Source: Acidimicrobiaceae bacterium (GTDB taxonomy: Bacteria; Actinomycetota; Acidimicrobiia; Acidimicrobiales; RAAP-2). Taken from it: 64,000 bases of DNA. Below, one piece after another: positions 1-10,054 of the stretch (position 1 is the first letter of the stretch; each line of letters opens with the position of its first letter). Location of the stretch: NCBI GenBank assembly GCA_003132205.1, contig PKWY01000047.1, positions 42,731 to 106,730 of the forward strand. Direction: 5' to 3'. Under the pieces are notes generated by a model, which was not told where the DNA came from, made no database searches, and saw only the letters and a list, made by a program, of their open reading frames with translations. The translations under genes were made by a program, and so were the position numbers.

Positions 1-446
1 AACTGGCCCGGCGCATGGTGCGCGAGTGGGGCATGTCGAAAGAGATCGGGCCAATGGCGTGGGGCGCCAACAACCAGGTGTTCCTGGGCGAGGACCTCAT
101 GCACACGCGTGACTACTCCGACCACACGTCCCAGGTAATCGACGATGAGGTTGAACGCATCCTGCGCGAGCAAGAGGCCCGGGCCATCGAAGTCCTCACG
201 CTGCACCGCCGGGGCCTTGAGGCCGTGACCAGCGCGCTGCTCGAGCACGAAACCCTGGACGGCGAAACCGCGGCCCGTCTCATCGACGAGGCCCACGGCG
301 AACCAGTGCACGCCCATGGAACGAAGACCGTGAGTTCACTCACTGGCGTCAGCCGGGCTGCGGCCAAGAACCCCACACCCGAGCCGGCGCTTTCGCCGGT
401 CGCGACGAAGCCGAACTGGCAGCCGCCTACCCTACCGGCCGTCTAG
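1..446 (+). CDS. ftsH: ATP-dependent zinc metalloprotease FtsH, C-terminal fragment (5' truncated by window edge)
   Basis: ARRMVREWGMSKEIGPMAWG...VFLGEDL...YSDHTSQVIDDEVERIL is typical of the FtsH peptidase C-terminus; frame is open to the window start. Confidence 0.93.
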   Translation, partial: LARRMVREWGMSKEIGPMAWGANNQVFLGEDLMHTRDYSDHTSQVIDDEVERILREQEARAIEVLTLHRRGLEAVTSALLEHETLDGETAARLIDEAHGEPVHAHGTKTVSSLTGVSRAAAKNPTPEPALSPVATKPNWQPPTLPAV

Positions 447-1796
447 GGGAGCGACCACCGTCGTGCCGATCGGAGAGGTCGGCAAGGTGGTGGTGACGAC
501 CAGCGAAGGCTTGGAACCCGTGATGAGCAGCGTCGCGTCCTTCAACGTGGTGAGGCCGCTGAAGAGCCCGAGGATGCTCTCGGTGGCGTGTGCGCCCAAC
601 TGGGTCGAACTCGACACGCTCTGCTGACCCCGCCTGACGATGGTCGTGAATCTCACCGTGATCGCTTTCGACGACGTGTTGGTCACGGTGGCGGCGTCGA
701 AGCCCTTGCCCGAGAAGTCGGCGATCAGGAAGTCGTTGGAGGGGACGACCGGTGACGACAGGGCGAATCCGGCGCTCGATCCCGTGGCGAGCGCCGTGAC
801 GACGGCCACGTTCGACGTCAGGTGCACCGTGGCGTAACCGGCGACGGGAATCGCCGAGTTCGGGGTGATCACGACGCCGCCGCTGCTGTACGGAGCCACG
901 GTCTGGGTCTGAGGAGCGACCTTGTAGTTCGTGTTCGCCAAGCCCACGTTGACGACGACGTCCGCGGGAAACGCGCTGGTGTTCGTGACGCGTATCTGGG
1001 CGGTGGCCTGTGAAGCGGTGGTGACGCGGGGGAACCACACGCTCTTGGACGGTGAGCCGACGCCGGAGTTGAAGGAGGTCACCGCGTGCGAACCCTGCAC
1101 CCCGACGATGTCGATCGACCCGCGAAGCACCTTCACGTGCACGCCGATGTTCGAGGTGTTGACGATCTCGGCGCCCAGGTTGACCTCGAGCTGGGCGTGT
1201 GCTGCCACCGCCATGCCCTGGAAGGGCGCCGGGGCGCTGTAACCACTCGTCGAGTACGTCGCGATATTGAACACCGCCGCGGTCGCCGTCGGGTTGTAGA
1301 TGCTGAGGTGCGCCGACGAACCGACCGTCGAGTCAAAGCCGGTGGCGAACCAGTTCGTCACTCCGGCAAACGTGCAGGGCGACTCGGCCGTCGCGTTCGC
1401 CGCGACCTCCTCACCCACCACACCGCTGCCGTTCACCTGCACGGCGACGGCGAAGTCGTTCCCCTGCGCGAGCGCCTGCGGCTGGACGCTGGCGGTCGCG
1501 TGCGCGGCCAGGGTGAGCGATGTCGCGCCACGGTTGGCGGAGTCCGAGACGACCACGACGTTGAGGGTCCGCGCTGAGCTCGTGGTATTCAAGAACGTCA
1601 CGTGTCCGAGCGCGTCGCCCTTGGCGCCGGTGAGGCCGGTGCAGTAGAGCGCCGTGGACTCCACGCCCTTGGACAAGGACAGCGAAGTCGCCGGCAACGC
1701 CGAGTTGCTGGACTTGGACAACGTGCTCAGGGTTCCAACGACGATCAACGAGACCGCGAGGACAAACAGCAGCGGCGCGCGACGCGGGCTACTCAC
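432..1796 (-). CDS. DUF5719-family secreted/membrane-anchored protein
   Basis: N-terminal signal anchor then repeated beta-rich segments; lies immediately downstream of a large GT2, as commonly seen for DUF5719; GTG start (VSSPRRAPLLFVLAV). Confidence 0.65.
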   Translation of the reverse strand: MSSPRRAPLLFVLAVSLIVVGTLSTLSKSSNSALPATSLSLSKGVESTALYCTGLTGAKGDALGHVTFLNTTSSARTLNVVVVSDSANRGATSLTLAAHATASVQPQALAQGNDFAVAVQVNGSGVVGEEVAANATAESPCTFAGVTNWFATGFDSTVGSSAHLSIYNPTATAAVFNIATYSTSGYSAPAPFQGMAVAAHAQLEVNLGAEIVNTSNIGVHVKVLRGSIDIVGVQGSHAVTSFNSGVGSPSKSVWFPRVTTASQATAQIRVTNTSAFPADVVVNVGLANTNYKVAPQTQTVAPYSSGGVVITPNSAIPVAGYATVHLTSNVAVVTALATGSSAGFALSSPVVPSNDFLIADFSGKGFDAATVTNTSSKAITVRFTTIVRRGQQSVSSSTQLGAHATESILGLFSGLTTLKDATLLITGSKPSLVVTTTLPTSPIGTTVVAPLDGR

Positions 1797-4700
1797 CTCG
1801 TTCCCTCCTCGCGTGTCGGGCAACGGAGGTCTTTCGACGTCCCGTGAACAGCCACTCGAGGCGCTGGATCATACCGAACCCCAGCCAGACGAGTACCCAG
1901 AGGACCATGGTGAACAACGCCAGCAGTCCGTTCAGCGGGAACCTGCGCAGCACCAGCTCGGCGGTGGCGCCGGTGCCCACGGCGCCCACCTTGTAGGTGG
2001 GGGCCCATCCGTACGAAGTGCCGCGTGGCGTCGTCTTTCCGTTCACGTCGAGGGTGAACGCGCTCGCCGGGGCGAGGCCGGCGACCACCGTCGCCATCGA
2101 AGCCACGGCGCCGACGTTGGCGGTGCTGGCGAAGATCGGTGTCCGCGTGGAACTGCCGGCCACCTGCTCGTAGACCAGTCCGTGGAACATCGAGTTGGAG
2201 TAGACCTCGACGGAGTTGGTCTGCAGTTCGAGCGCAAGGTCCGTCTGCAGACTGAGGGCCGTGGTGAGGCTCGTCGGCACCGGGCGCAGTGGCACCGACT
2301 GCACGCCCGAGAGTTCGGGCCCCGAAGCATCCATGACGATGATCGTCGATATTCCCGCACTCGCGAGGAGCTGTCCCAGTTGCACGGTGCGACCCTTGAG
2401 CGCCATCTGCAGCGACGAAAGAAGCTCATCGGTCGTCCCGGAGTCCGGCGGCGAGAAGAGGGTGTTCCCCGACGGCAGGCCGTTGGTCGAGGTCGCGGCC
2501 TCGAGGCCCGGAGCCACCGACCACCCCTGCACGGGAAGGACCGAGGGGTCGCCGAGCCACAGGACCCGGTACCCACCAGCCTCAGACGGCGCCAGCGCGC
2601 TGAGCGATTCGGCGACGCTGGTGGTCGGCAGGTCGAAGCGGCCGCTGGCGAAGGTCACGAGGAACGGAATGGTGGCGACGACGAGGGCTGAAACGATGAG
2701 CCCCGCGAACACCTGTCGCCAGCCGAATCCGGATTGACGAAGGTCGAGCTCGAGGGCGCTGACCCCGAGCCCGATAAGCAAGGCGATCATCACCGCGTAG
2801 AGCGCGAGCAGCATGTCGATGTCGGGGGCGAACGATCCCATCCAATGATGGGCGTCGAGGGTGGCCACGATCAACGTCAACGTGGCGATCGACGCGGCCT
2901 TGGTCGCGATGATCCGGCGTTCGTGGCGACAGAGCACCAGACCGAGCACCGCCGCCGCCGGCAGGAGCCACCCGAGCACGTTCGAGCCGAACGCCCCGTC
3001 CGCACCTCGCAGCAGCTCGCTGAAGGTCGGCGCGGACCACGGTCCCCTCGCGAGGCCGAATACTTCGAGGGCGCGCCGGCCCGCGATCACGACGTCGACG
3101 CTCATCGGCAGGAGGAAAATCGCCACATTCACCACCAGCGCCCCGAGCAGTCGCCACGGCCGGGCCTGCTCTTGATTCACGTCACGTTCGAAGAGGCGGG
3201 CCAGCACCACGCCCACGATGATCAGTCCGACGAGCACCAGCGTCGCGGGCGCCATGGCGCTCAGCAGCGCGATGATCATGATGGTGCCCATGCGCTGGCC
3301 CGCCTCGGTGGCGCGCCAGCCCCGGTGGCCAAAGGGCAGCGGCTGAGGATAAGGAAGCGAGCGGAAACCCGGAACGCGCAAGAGCTCGAACAGCCTGCGC
3401 ACGACTGACGGGAAGCCCGCGAGGACGAAGAGCACGTCGATTCGACCCTGGCTGATCATGTTGAGACCGAGGGGCAGCGCCATGAAGGCGACCGAGGCGA
3501 TCACGCGCGCGCGGTTCGAGACGCGGCCCTTCAAGAGCCGCGCGACTCCGAGCGCGCCGATGGGTATGGACGCTATGAGGGCCAGGCGCGGAAGTATCCC
3601 CATCCGTCCGAGGACGAAGGTCCCGGCGAATCCGAGGACTCCGTAGCCGGGCATTCCCGGCGTTCCCGTCCCCACCCCGTTGGGCGACCACGACGCGAAG
3701 AAGTGACGCCACGTCGTCCACCACGAGTCGATCGGGGCGAGCCGGCCAACGAGGGGCAGGTGCATGGCGACCAGGTTTCGCGATCCGATGGCCCAGAGGA
3801 CGAGCACCGCAAGGACGACCGTCGCCTGCGAGCGAAACGACGTGAGTACCCGCGAGGGGCGGTTGCGCAGCTCGAGGACGTGGCTTTCGGGGATCTCGTC
3901 GAACTCCTCGGCTTCCGAGAACGCGGCCGCGAAGCCCACGCCCTCGGCTTCGTCGTCCTCGGGCTCCTCCTCGGGCTCGTGCTCGGGAAGAATTCCCCGC
4001 GCCCGGTCCAGTCCGTCGCGCAGCAGCGTGAGGAAGAAGCGCTTCAAGCGGCTCGCGCCGCCGACCTGGAGTCGACGGAGCTCGTCGTCCGAGAGCACCC
4101 TGGTCGCTTGCAGTTGTCGACGTCGCTCGCGGATCTTCTTGCGATTATGGAAGAGCCATCGCCACGAACCGACGATCGCGCCCATCCGGTCGGTGTCGCG
4201 TCCGAGCAGCGCCAGGACGAACTCCATGAGATCCATGGTGAGGAGGAGGAAGAGGGTCGAAATGGTGTTGCGCAGGCCCCAGCCGGTGGCCACGACCATC
4301 AGTTGGTGGCGTCGCTGGAGGTCCTGTCGACTCGCCCGGCGGGTGCCGACCGCCGAAACCTGGCGCTCGCCGGTCGCGATGGTCTCGCGGTGGGCGACCT
4401 TCGCTGACGGCGCCACCACGATGCGCGCACCCGCCACCTGGGCGCGCCAGCAGAGGTCGAGGTCCTCGCCGAGCACGGGAATCAGAGGGTCGAAGCCGCG
4501 AAGCGTCGCGAAGAGGTCCGAGCGCACCAGGGTGACGCCTCCCGGGGCGACGAAGACGTCGCGCTCGAGATCCTGCTGGCCGTGGTCGATTTCGCCCGGC
4601 TCCACGCGCTCGTGCGCCACCCCGAAGCGATCGCAGGTCTGGCCCACGTGCAGCAAGATGAGCGGATCCTCGTAGGCCACGATCTTCGGCGTGACGATGC

Positions 4701-5043
4701 CCGCGTTGGTTCGAAAGGCCGCCTCGACCATCATCTGGATGGCGTTGTGCTCGAGCAGCACGTCATCGTGGCAGAACAGCAGGAACGCCGACCCCTCGAC
4801 CATCAATGACGCCTCGTTGCAGGCGGCGGCGAAGCCCTTGTTCTCGTCCAGGATTCGAACGAACGCGCTCGGCGCCACGGCGCTCACCCGTGCCGGAACG
4901 TGTTCTGTCTCCCCGTTCGCTATGACGAGCAGGCTTAGTTCCTCGTAGTCCTGGGCCACCAGCGAAGCCAAAGTGGCTTCGAGGCCGGGGCCAGGACCGG
5001 TGGTAACGACGACGGCAACAACGGCCGGAGCACGAGATTCCAT
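1789..5043 (-). CDS. Large glycosyltransferase: N-terminal GT2 domain fused to a multi-TM C-terminal region (1084 aa)
   Basis: VVAVVVTTGPGPGLEATLASLVAQDYEELSLLVIANG...ILDENKGFAAACNEA...FLLFCHDDV...GEDLDLCWRAQ, then about 10 hydrophobic segments. Confidence 0.85.
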   Translation of the reverse strand: MESRAPAVVAVVVTTGPGPGLEATLASLVAQDYEELSLLVIANGETEHVPARVSAVAPSAFVRILDENKGFAAACNEASLMVEGSAFLLFCHDDVLLEHNAIQMMVEAAFRTNAGIVTPKIVAYEDPLILLHVGQTCDRFGVAHERVEPGEIDHGQQDLERDVFVAPGGVTLVRSDLFATLRGFDPLIPVLGEDLDLCWRAQVAGARIVVAPSAKVAHRETIATGERQVSAVGTRRASRQDLQRRHQLMVVATGWGLRNTISTLFLLLTMDLMEFVLALLGRDTDRMGAIVGSWRWLFHNRKKIRERRRQLQATRVLSDDELRRLQVGGASRLKRFFLTLLRDGLDRARGILPEHEPEEEPEDDEAEGVGFAAAFSEAEEFDEIPESHVLELRNRPSRVLTSFRSQATVVLAVLVLWAIGSRNLVAMHLPLVGRLAPIDSWWTTWRHFFASWSPNGVGTGTPGMPGYGVLGFAGTFVLGRMGILPRLALIASIPIGALGVARLLKGRVSNRARVIASVAFMALPLGLNMISQGRIDVLFVLAGFPSVVRRLFELLRVPGFRSLPYPQPLPFGHRGWRATEAGQRMGTIMIIALLSAMAPATLVLVGLIIVGVVLARLFERDVNQEQARPWRLLGALVVNVAIFLLPMSVDVVIAGRRALEVFGLARGPWSAPTFSELLRGADGAFGSNVLGWLLPAAAVLGLVLCRHERRIIATKAASIATLTLIVATLDAHHWMGSFAPDIDMLLALYAVMIALLIGLGVSALELDLRQSGFGWRQVFAGLIVSALVVATIPFLVTFASGRFDLPTTSVAESLSALAPSEAGGYRVLWLGDPSVLPVQGWSVAPGLEAATSTNGLPSGNTLFSPPDSGTTDELLSSLQMALKGRTVQLGQLLASAGISTIIVMDASGPELSGVQSVPLRPVPTSLTTALSLQTDLALELQTNSVEVYSNSMFHGLVYEQVAGSSTRTPIFASTANVGAVASMATVVAGLAPASAFTLDVNGKTTPRGTSYGWAPTYKVGAVGTGATAELVLRRFPLNGLLALFTMVLWVLVWLGFGMIQRLEWLFTGRRKTSVARHARRERGE

Positions 5044-5123
5044 CAGTATCTCAAGGCTAGTTCGCTAGGCAGAGACGCTCCGCTCGTGAGAAGGCGAAAA
5101 ACGCCAAGTTCTGGCAAAGTTTT

Positions 5124-6026
5124 TCAGTGATTCGGCGACTGAGACCGGAATTCACTCACCACGTCGCGCAGCGACGTCTCGAGGGTGATGACCGGTTCCC
5201 AGCCCGTCGCGTCGTGGAGCTTCTCGAAGCTTCCCCGCATCACCGGCACCTCGACCGGGCGCAACAGCGTCGGATCGACGACCAGCTGGACCTCGGGCGC
5301 GATCTCCGCGCGAAGGGTGTTCGCGATGTCGCTCAGGGCGGTGTCGATCCCCGAGGCGACGTTGTAGGTCTCGCCCGAACGACCATGCATCGTCAGCAGT
5401 CGGTAGGCCCTCACGACGTCGCGCACGTCGCTGAAGTCCCGACGCGGCGAGAGGTCGCCCACGCGAATCTCGCTGCGGCCCTCGTCACGCGCTTCAAAGA
5501 GGCGGCTCACGAGGGCGGGAATGACGAACTTCGTCGACTGGCCCGGCCCCACGTGATTGAAGGGGCGGACGATGATGACGTGCTGTCCCGATTCTCGAAC
5601 CGCGTCGCGCGCGAAGTGCTCGGCCTCGAGTTTGCTCGAGGAGTAGGGATTCGTTGGCGCCGTGCGAAAAGTCTCTCGAACGGGAAGGTCCTGCTCGTTC
5701 ACGATCCCGTAGACGTCGGCTGAGCTGATGAAGACGACCGTCGCCTGGGGTACGACCTGGCGCGCCGCGTCGAGCAGGTTCTTCGTGCCGAGGACGTTCA
5801 CTCTCGTGTACTCGCTCGGGTCGGCCCACGAATCTCCGACGTGGGTCAAGGCCGCCAAGTGGTAGATGACCTCGGGCTGGCTCTCTGCGAGGCAGGGCAG
5901 GACGCTCTCCATGCTCGTGACGTCACACTCTCGGTCCGCCGAGGTAACGACGTCACCGCACGAATGCAGGTGGTTCTCCAGGTGACGACCAACGAAGCCG
6001 CCACCACCGGTGATAAATGCTCGCAT
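5124..6026 (-). CDS. NAD-dependent epimerase/dehydratase (extended SDR, GDP-6-deoxymannose reductase/GMD-like)
   Basis: MRAFITGGGGFVGRHL Rossmann motif; ISSADVYG...NPYSSSKLEAE (YxxxK). Confidence 0.85.
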   Translation of the reverse strand: MRAFITGGGGFVGRHLENHLHSCGDVVTSADRECDVTSMESVLPCLAESQPEVIYHLAALTHVGDSWADPSEYTRVNVLGTKNLLDAARQVVPQATVVFISSADVYGIVNEQDLPVRETFRTAPTNPYSSSKLEAEHFARDAVRESGQHVIIVRPFNHVGPGQSTKFVIPALVSRLFEARDEGRSEIRVGDLSPRRDFSDVRDVVRAYRLLTMHGRSGETYNVASGIDTALSDIANTLRAEIAPEVQLVVDPTLLRPVEVPVMRGSFEKLHDATGWEPVITLETSLRDVVSEFRSQSPNH

Positions 6027-6029
6027 CTC

Positions 6030-7151
6030 TTACTCTCCGCTCCGCGCAAGAGTGTAAGCCACCAGATGCTGCGCGAGCGACGCATCCCACGTGAACCGCT
6101 CGGCTCGCTCGCGCGCGGCCTTGGAATGTTGGTCGCGCCGATCGGGACTCATCGCGCAGCATTGCAGCAACCCCTTCGCGAGTTGCGCGCTGTCGCCCAC
6201 CGTGACGAGGCTGGCCGCATCGCCGGCGACCTCGGCCATCACGGTATCGCGAGAGGTGACGACCGGCGCCCCGCAGGCGAGGGCTTCAAGCACCGGCAGG
6301 CCAAAACCCTCTCCCCTCGACGGGTACGCCACGACCCGAGCCTGGCGCAGCAGGGCCGGCAGCACCTCCTCGTCGACGTAGCCGAGGCGTCGGATGCGCG
6401 ACGAGGCGGGGTGTCGCGCCAGCGTCTCGTCGAACTCGTTGAGTCCCCAACCCGCCTGGCCCGCGAGCCAGAGTTCGAGCGAGCTGTCGCTGCTCGCGAG
6501 TTCCGCGAACGCTTCGAGCAAGACGTCGAGGCCCTTGCGGGGCTCCACCGTGCCGAGGAAGAACACGTAGGGCACACCGGTAGCCAGACCGTGCGTGCGA
6601 AAGAGTTGCTCGTCGCCCGACGAGTCCGTCGTGAACCTCTCGAGGTCGACGCCGTGGGGCGCCACGACGACCGGCGCGTGGCGGGGGACGAACTCGTCCA
6701 GCTGGCGGGCGGTGAAGTCACTGACGCTGATGAGCACCTTGGCGTGCTCGGCCGAGTAGTTGATGGCGCGACGGAAGAATGCGACCTTCGAGCGTTCGTG
6801 CCACTCCGGATTGGTGAAGAACGTCAGGTCGTGAATGGTCACCACGGTCGGCGTCGAGCCGCGGTGCGGCATGGTGTAGTGCGGCGCGTGCCATACGTCG
6901 GCCCGTCGCGCCGGCTCCGAGGTGCCCAGTCGCCACGCCTCGAAGACGAGCCGCGCAACCCTCCTTTCGGGCACGATGGGCGCGAGCGTCGACGCCGGCG
7001 ACCACCGCGCCCAGCGCCCTGCGTCGTCGCGGCGCGTCACCAGCGTGGACTGAATCCCGTGTGCGGGAAGTCGCCGCGCCAACTCGGCGACGTAGCGTCC
7101 CGCGCCCGCCAAACGAGGCGGCACCGCCGAGACGTCGAGGGCGACCTTCAC
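6030..7151 (-). CDS. GT4-family glycosyltransferase
   Basis: PRKGLDVLLEAF; YPSRGEGFGLPVLEALACGAPVV (intact EX7E); GTG start overlaps the upstream stop (GTGA). Confidence 0.88.
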   Translation of the reverse strand: MKVALDVSAVPPRLAGAGRYVAELARRLPAHGIQSTLVTRRDDAGRWARWSPASTLAPIVPERRVARLVFEAWRLGTSEPARRADVWHAPHYTMPHRGSTPTVVTIHDLTFFTNPEWHERSKVAFFRRAINYSAEHAKVLISVSDFTARQLDEFVPRHAPVVVAPHGVDLERFTTDSSGDEQLFRTHGLATGVPYVFFLGTVEPRKGLDVLLEAFAELASSDSSLELWLAGQAGWGLNEFDETLARHPASSRIRRLGYVDEEVLPALLRQARVVAYPSRGEGFGLPVLEALACGAPVVTSRDTVMAEVAGDAASLVTVGDSAQLAKGLLQCCAMSPDRRDQHSKAARERAERFTWDASLAQHLVAYTLARSGE

Positions 7152-8227
7152 TGCCAGCCAGCCAGGTGATCGAGCGCGGCGTTTCGCCACGTGAGCGCGG
7201 CGACCGAAGCCCGTCGAGCCTCGATCGCCTTCTGATCGGTCTCTTGGCCCAAGGCGTCCAGCAGTCCTCGGGCGATCGAGGCGACATCGAGGGGATCGAC
7301 TCGAACGACGGTGTCGTTACCGAGCACGCTCGGCGTCGTCGAGCTCGCCACCACCCTCGTCCCCGCGTGCAGCGCCTCGACCGGTGGAAGCCCCCAACCT
7401 TCCGCGCGCGGCACGTACGCGAGCACCGTGGCGTCGCGGTAGAGCCCGAGCAATGTCGCGCGCTCCACCATGCCGAGCACGACCGCGTCGGAGGTGCCGA
7501 CGTCGCCCCACCCCGGGGGACCGACCAGCACAAGCGGACCGAGCTCCGCGTTTCGCGCACGAGCGGTGCGGTGCGCCTCGATGAGTCGCTCGAGGTTCTT
7601 TCGCGGCTCGCGCGTTCCCGCGTACAAGGTGAAGGGGCCGTTCACCCCGTGCGCCTCCAGAAGCTCGCGGACCGTCTCGGGTTGCGACGCACCCTGGGTG
7701 GCGTCATCGACGCCGAGACGCACCATCCGTATTCGAGAGTCCGCCACCCCGAGCGACGTCAGACGTTCGCCCAGACCCGGCGACGTGGTGAGGACCCTCA
7801 GATCTTCTCTTCGAATGATCAGCTGCAGTCGCTCCTCGTGGAACTTGATCCCCGCCCGGGTGGACGCCGCGGGCTCGTCGCGCCACATGAGGTCGTGCAG
7901 CGCGACCGAGTGGATGGCGTTGGTAGCCCCCCCGCCGAACGGTCCCGCCATCGAGGTGGCGTGCACCACCGCCGAGTCGCGGGGCACGCCGAGCGCCAGC
8001 AGCAACCAGACGCGGGTCAGCACGTTGAGGGGCAGCGGCGCCGGCCTCAGGCGCAGGGGAAGGCTCGTCACCTCGGCGGGAACGTCGCCGCGGGGCCCCA
8101 GACCCACCAGGTCGATGGGCTCGTCGAGCGAAGCGAGGCCCTGCGCGAGACCCCGGACGTACGTGCCGATGCCCCCGGGCTGGCGGCGGTACAACTGGTC
8201 GACGCTGATGGTGATCGTTCGCCTCAT
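7148..8227 (-). CDS. GT4-family glycosyltransferase
   Basis: GTREPRKNLERLIEAH; YVPRAEGWGLPPVEALHAGTRVVAS (intact EX7E). Confidence 0.87.
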   Translation of the reverse strand: MRRTITISVDQLYRRQPGGIGTYVRGLAQGLASLDEPIDLVGLGPRGDVPAEVTSLPLRLRPAPLPLNVLTRVWLLLALGVPRDSAVVHATSMAGPFGGGATNAIHSVALHDLMWRDEPAASTRAGIKFHEERLQLIIRREDLRVLTTSPGLGERLTSLGVADSRIRMVRLGVDDATQGASQPETVRELLEAHGVNGPFTLYAGTREPRKNLERLIEAHRTARARNAELGPLVLVGPPGWGDVGTSDAVVLGMVERATLLGLYRDATVLAYVPRAEGWGLPPVEALHAGTRVVASSTTPSVLGNDTVVRVDPLDVASIARGLLDALGQETDQKAIEARRASVAALTWRNAALDHLAGWQ

Positions 8228-9237
8228 TGCCTAGAGCCTCGCACGACGTCGCGGTACAGCGTCACGTAGGCCCTGGCGGCGGCGGCGGGCGCGAAATCGG
8301 CGGAACGCGAGTGGCCCGCCGCGATCATGATGGCCCGTCGCGACTCGTTCGACCAGACGTCGGGGAGCATGGCCATCACCTCTTCATCGCTCACGACCAG
8401 GGCGGCGGCCCCGCCGAGGAGCTCCCGGTTGATATCGGTGGCGAGGGCGACCGTCGGCACCCCGGCGCTGAACGCGGCGATCGCGAGCGACGGGAAACGT
8501 GCACCATCTGACATGTGAAGCACGACCCGGGCGCGAGCGAGGGCCGCGCGCGCGTCTCGTCGCGGAAGCACCGTCACGTCGAGGCCGCTCAGCCTGATGC
8601 GATGGCCAACGGCGCTGCTCGTGACGGCGATGAGGCGAACGCCGTGACCCTGGGTGAACCTCAAGAGATCTGGCGCCAAGGCGAGGAACCTCTGGTCGAG
8701 GCCCGTCAAGTTCACGACGAGGTCCTCTCCGTTCGTGGTCACGGCGACCAGGGGAACCGCGGGCGGCACCACCACCACCTCGCTGCGCTGGAGCTGGAGA
8801 ACCCTCTGCACCTCGTGGCTCGCGGCGCGACTCGACGCGACGAGGACCGCCCCGCGATCGACCGCGCGCTGCAGCTGCTTGATTCGTTGGTGCTCGCGGG
8901 ACTCTCCGCGAAGTGGTCGAAGGTCATCCACCGAGATGATCAACGGGATGGCCTTCGTGGGCGGCGTGACCAGGCCCGCGACGTGCACCACGTCGACGGG
9001 AGGGAGCATCGAGTCGAGCGACGGTCCGAGGCTGCGCCGCCAGAGGGGCGTCCAGAGGAATCGGAGCGTCAGTCTCTCCTCGTTGGACGCCACGGGCCGG
9101 CTGACGGTGCGAAAACGCACGAGTTCGCACTCCCCGGTGAGGCTCAAGGCGTCGGCGAGGTCGGTCATGGTGTTGTCGAGTGACTCGAGCGACCCGTCGA
9201 GGTCGAGCGCCACTCGCAAGCGTTCCTCGTCGCTCAC
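8224..9237 (-). CDS. Glycosyltransferase-like protein with degenerate EX7E motif
   Basis: GT-B-like C-terminal half (VVLHMSDGARFPSLAIAAFSAGVPTVALATDINRELLGGAAALVV); translationally coupled (ATGA) to two GT4 genes. Confidence 0.6.
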   Translation of the reverse strand: MSDEERLRVALDLDGSLESLDNTMTDLADALSLTGECELVRFRTVSRPVASNEERLTLRFLWTPLWRRSLGPSLDSMLPPVDVVHVAGLVTPPTKAIPLIISVDDLRPLRGESREHQRIKQLQRAVDRGAVLVASSRAASHEVQRVLQLQRSEVVVVPPAVPLVAVTTNGEDLVVNLTGLDQRFLALAPDLLRFTQGHGVRLIAVTSSAVGHRIRLSGLDVTVLPRRDARAALARARVVLHMSDGARFPSLAIAAFSAGVPTVALATDINRELLGGAAALVVSDEEVMAMLPDVWSNESRRAIMIAAGHSRSADFAPAAAARAYVTLYRDVVRGSRQ

Positions 9238-10046
9238 GAAGCGAGGGCCAGCTTACGGACCGCGCTCGTCCAGCCCGGCCACAGTTGCACCGCCCAAGGT
9301 CCGAAGTCCACGGTGCTCGTCGCGACGACGCCGATCCCCTCTTCGACGTTGAGCAGCATCAAGGCGCCGCTCTGGCCGAAGTGTCCGAAGCTCTCGGGCG
9401 GCCAGTCGCCCATCCAGTGTTCCTTCTGCCCCCGCACCTCGGGTCCGAGCCCCCACGGGCACGGCGAGAACCTTCCAAAGCCCGGCACGATGCCGTCGAG
9501 ATTGGGAACGTAGGGAGTGATGAAACGATTGCGGGTTTCCTTGGTGATCCCGTCGGGTCGCAGCCAGGCTTCGGCCAGGCTGCGCATGTCCCGCGTCGAT
9601 CCCTCGACGCCTGACGAGGGGCGACCGTTCAGCTTCGTGGCGTTCATTCCGAGGGGGCTGAAGACCCGGTCACGCAACCATTCGGAAGGTTCGTTTTGGT
9701 TCATGATCGCGTTCACCGCGTAGTCAATTCCAAAGTTCGAGTAAACGCGCTTGGTCGCGACGCCGACAACCGGGTCGTTCTCCTCGAGGCCCAGTCCGCT
9801 CGAGTGCGACAAGAGGTTGGCGAGCGTGGCGCCGCGCGGACCAAAGGTTTCAGAGGGCTGATGGAATCCCCAGTCGACCTCAACGCCGAAGGCGAGCGAC
9901 ACCGCCATCTTGGAGACCGACGCCCACTGGCGCACCTCCTCGAGGTCGCCTTCGGCGGCGATGGTCTCTGAGAATCCTTCCGTCATGCGGAAAACGATGA
10001 AAGAGGGATCGCCGGGCCAGTCGGTTACGAGCGGATCAGTAGTCAC
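9234..10046 (-). CDS. Serine hydrolase, class C beta-lactamase/PBP-like
   Basis: SVSK (SxxK), YSN (YxN) and HFGQSG (HxG-type third motif). Confidence 0.8.
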   Translation of the reverse strand: MTTDPLVTDWPGDPSFIVFRMTEGFSETIAAEGDLEEVRQWASVSKMAVSLAFGVEVDWGFHQPSETFGPRGATLANLLSHSSGLGLEENDPVVGVATKRVYSNFGIDYAVNAIMNQNEPSEWLRDRVFSPLGMNATKLNGRPSSGVEGSTRDMRSLAEAWLRPDGITKETRNRFITPYVPNLDGIVPGFGRFSPCPWGLGPEVRGQKEHWMGDWPPESFGHFGQSGALMLLNVEEGIGVVATSTVDFGPWAVQLWPGWTSAVRKLALAS

Positions 10047-10054
10047 AACACTCG

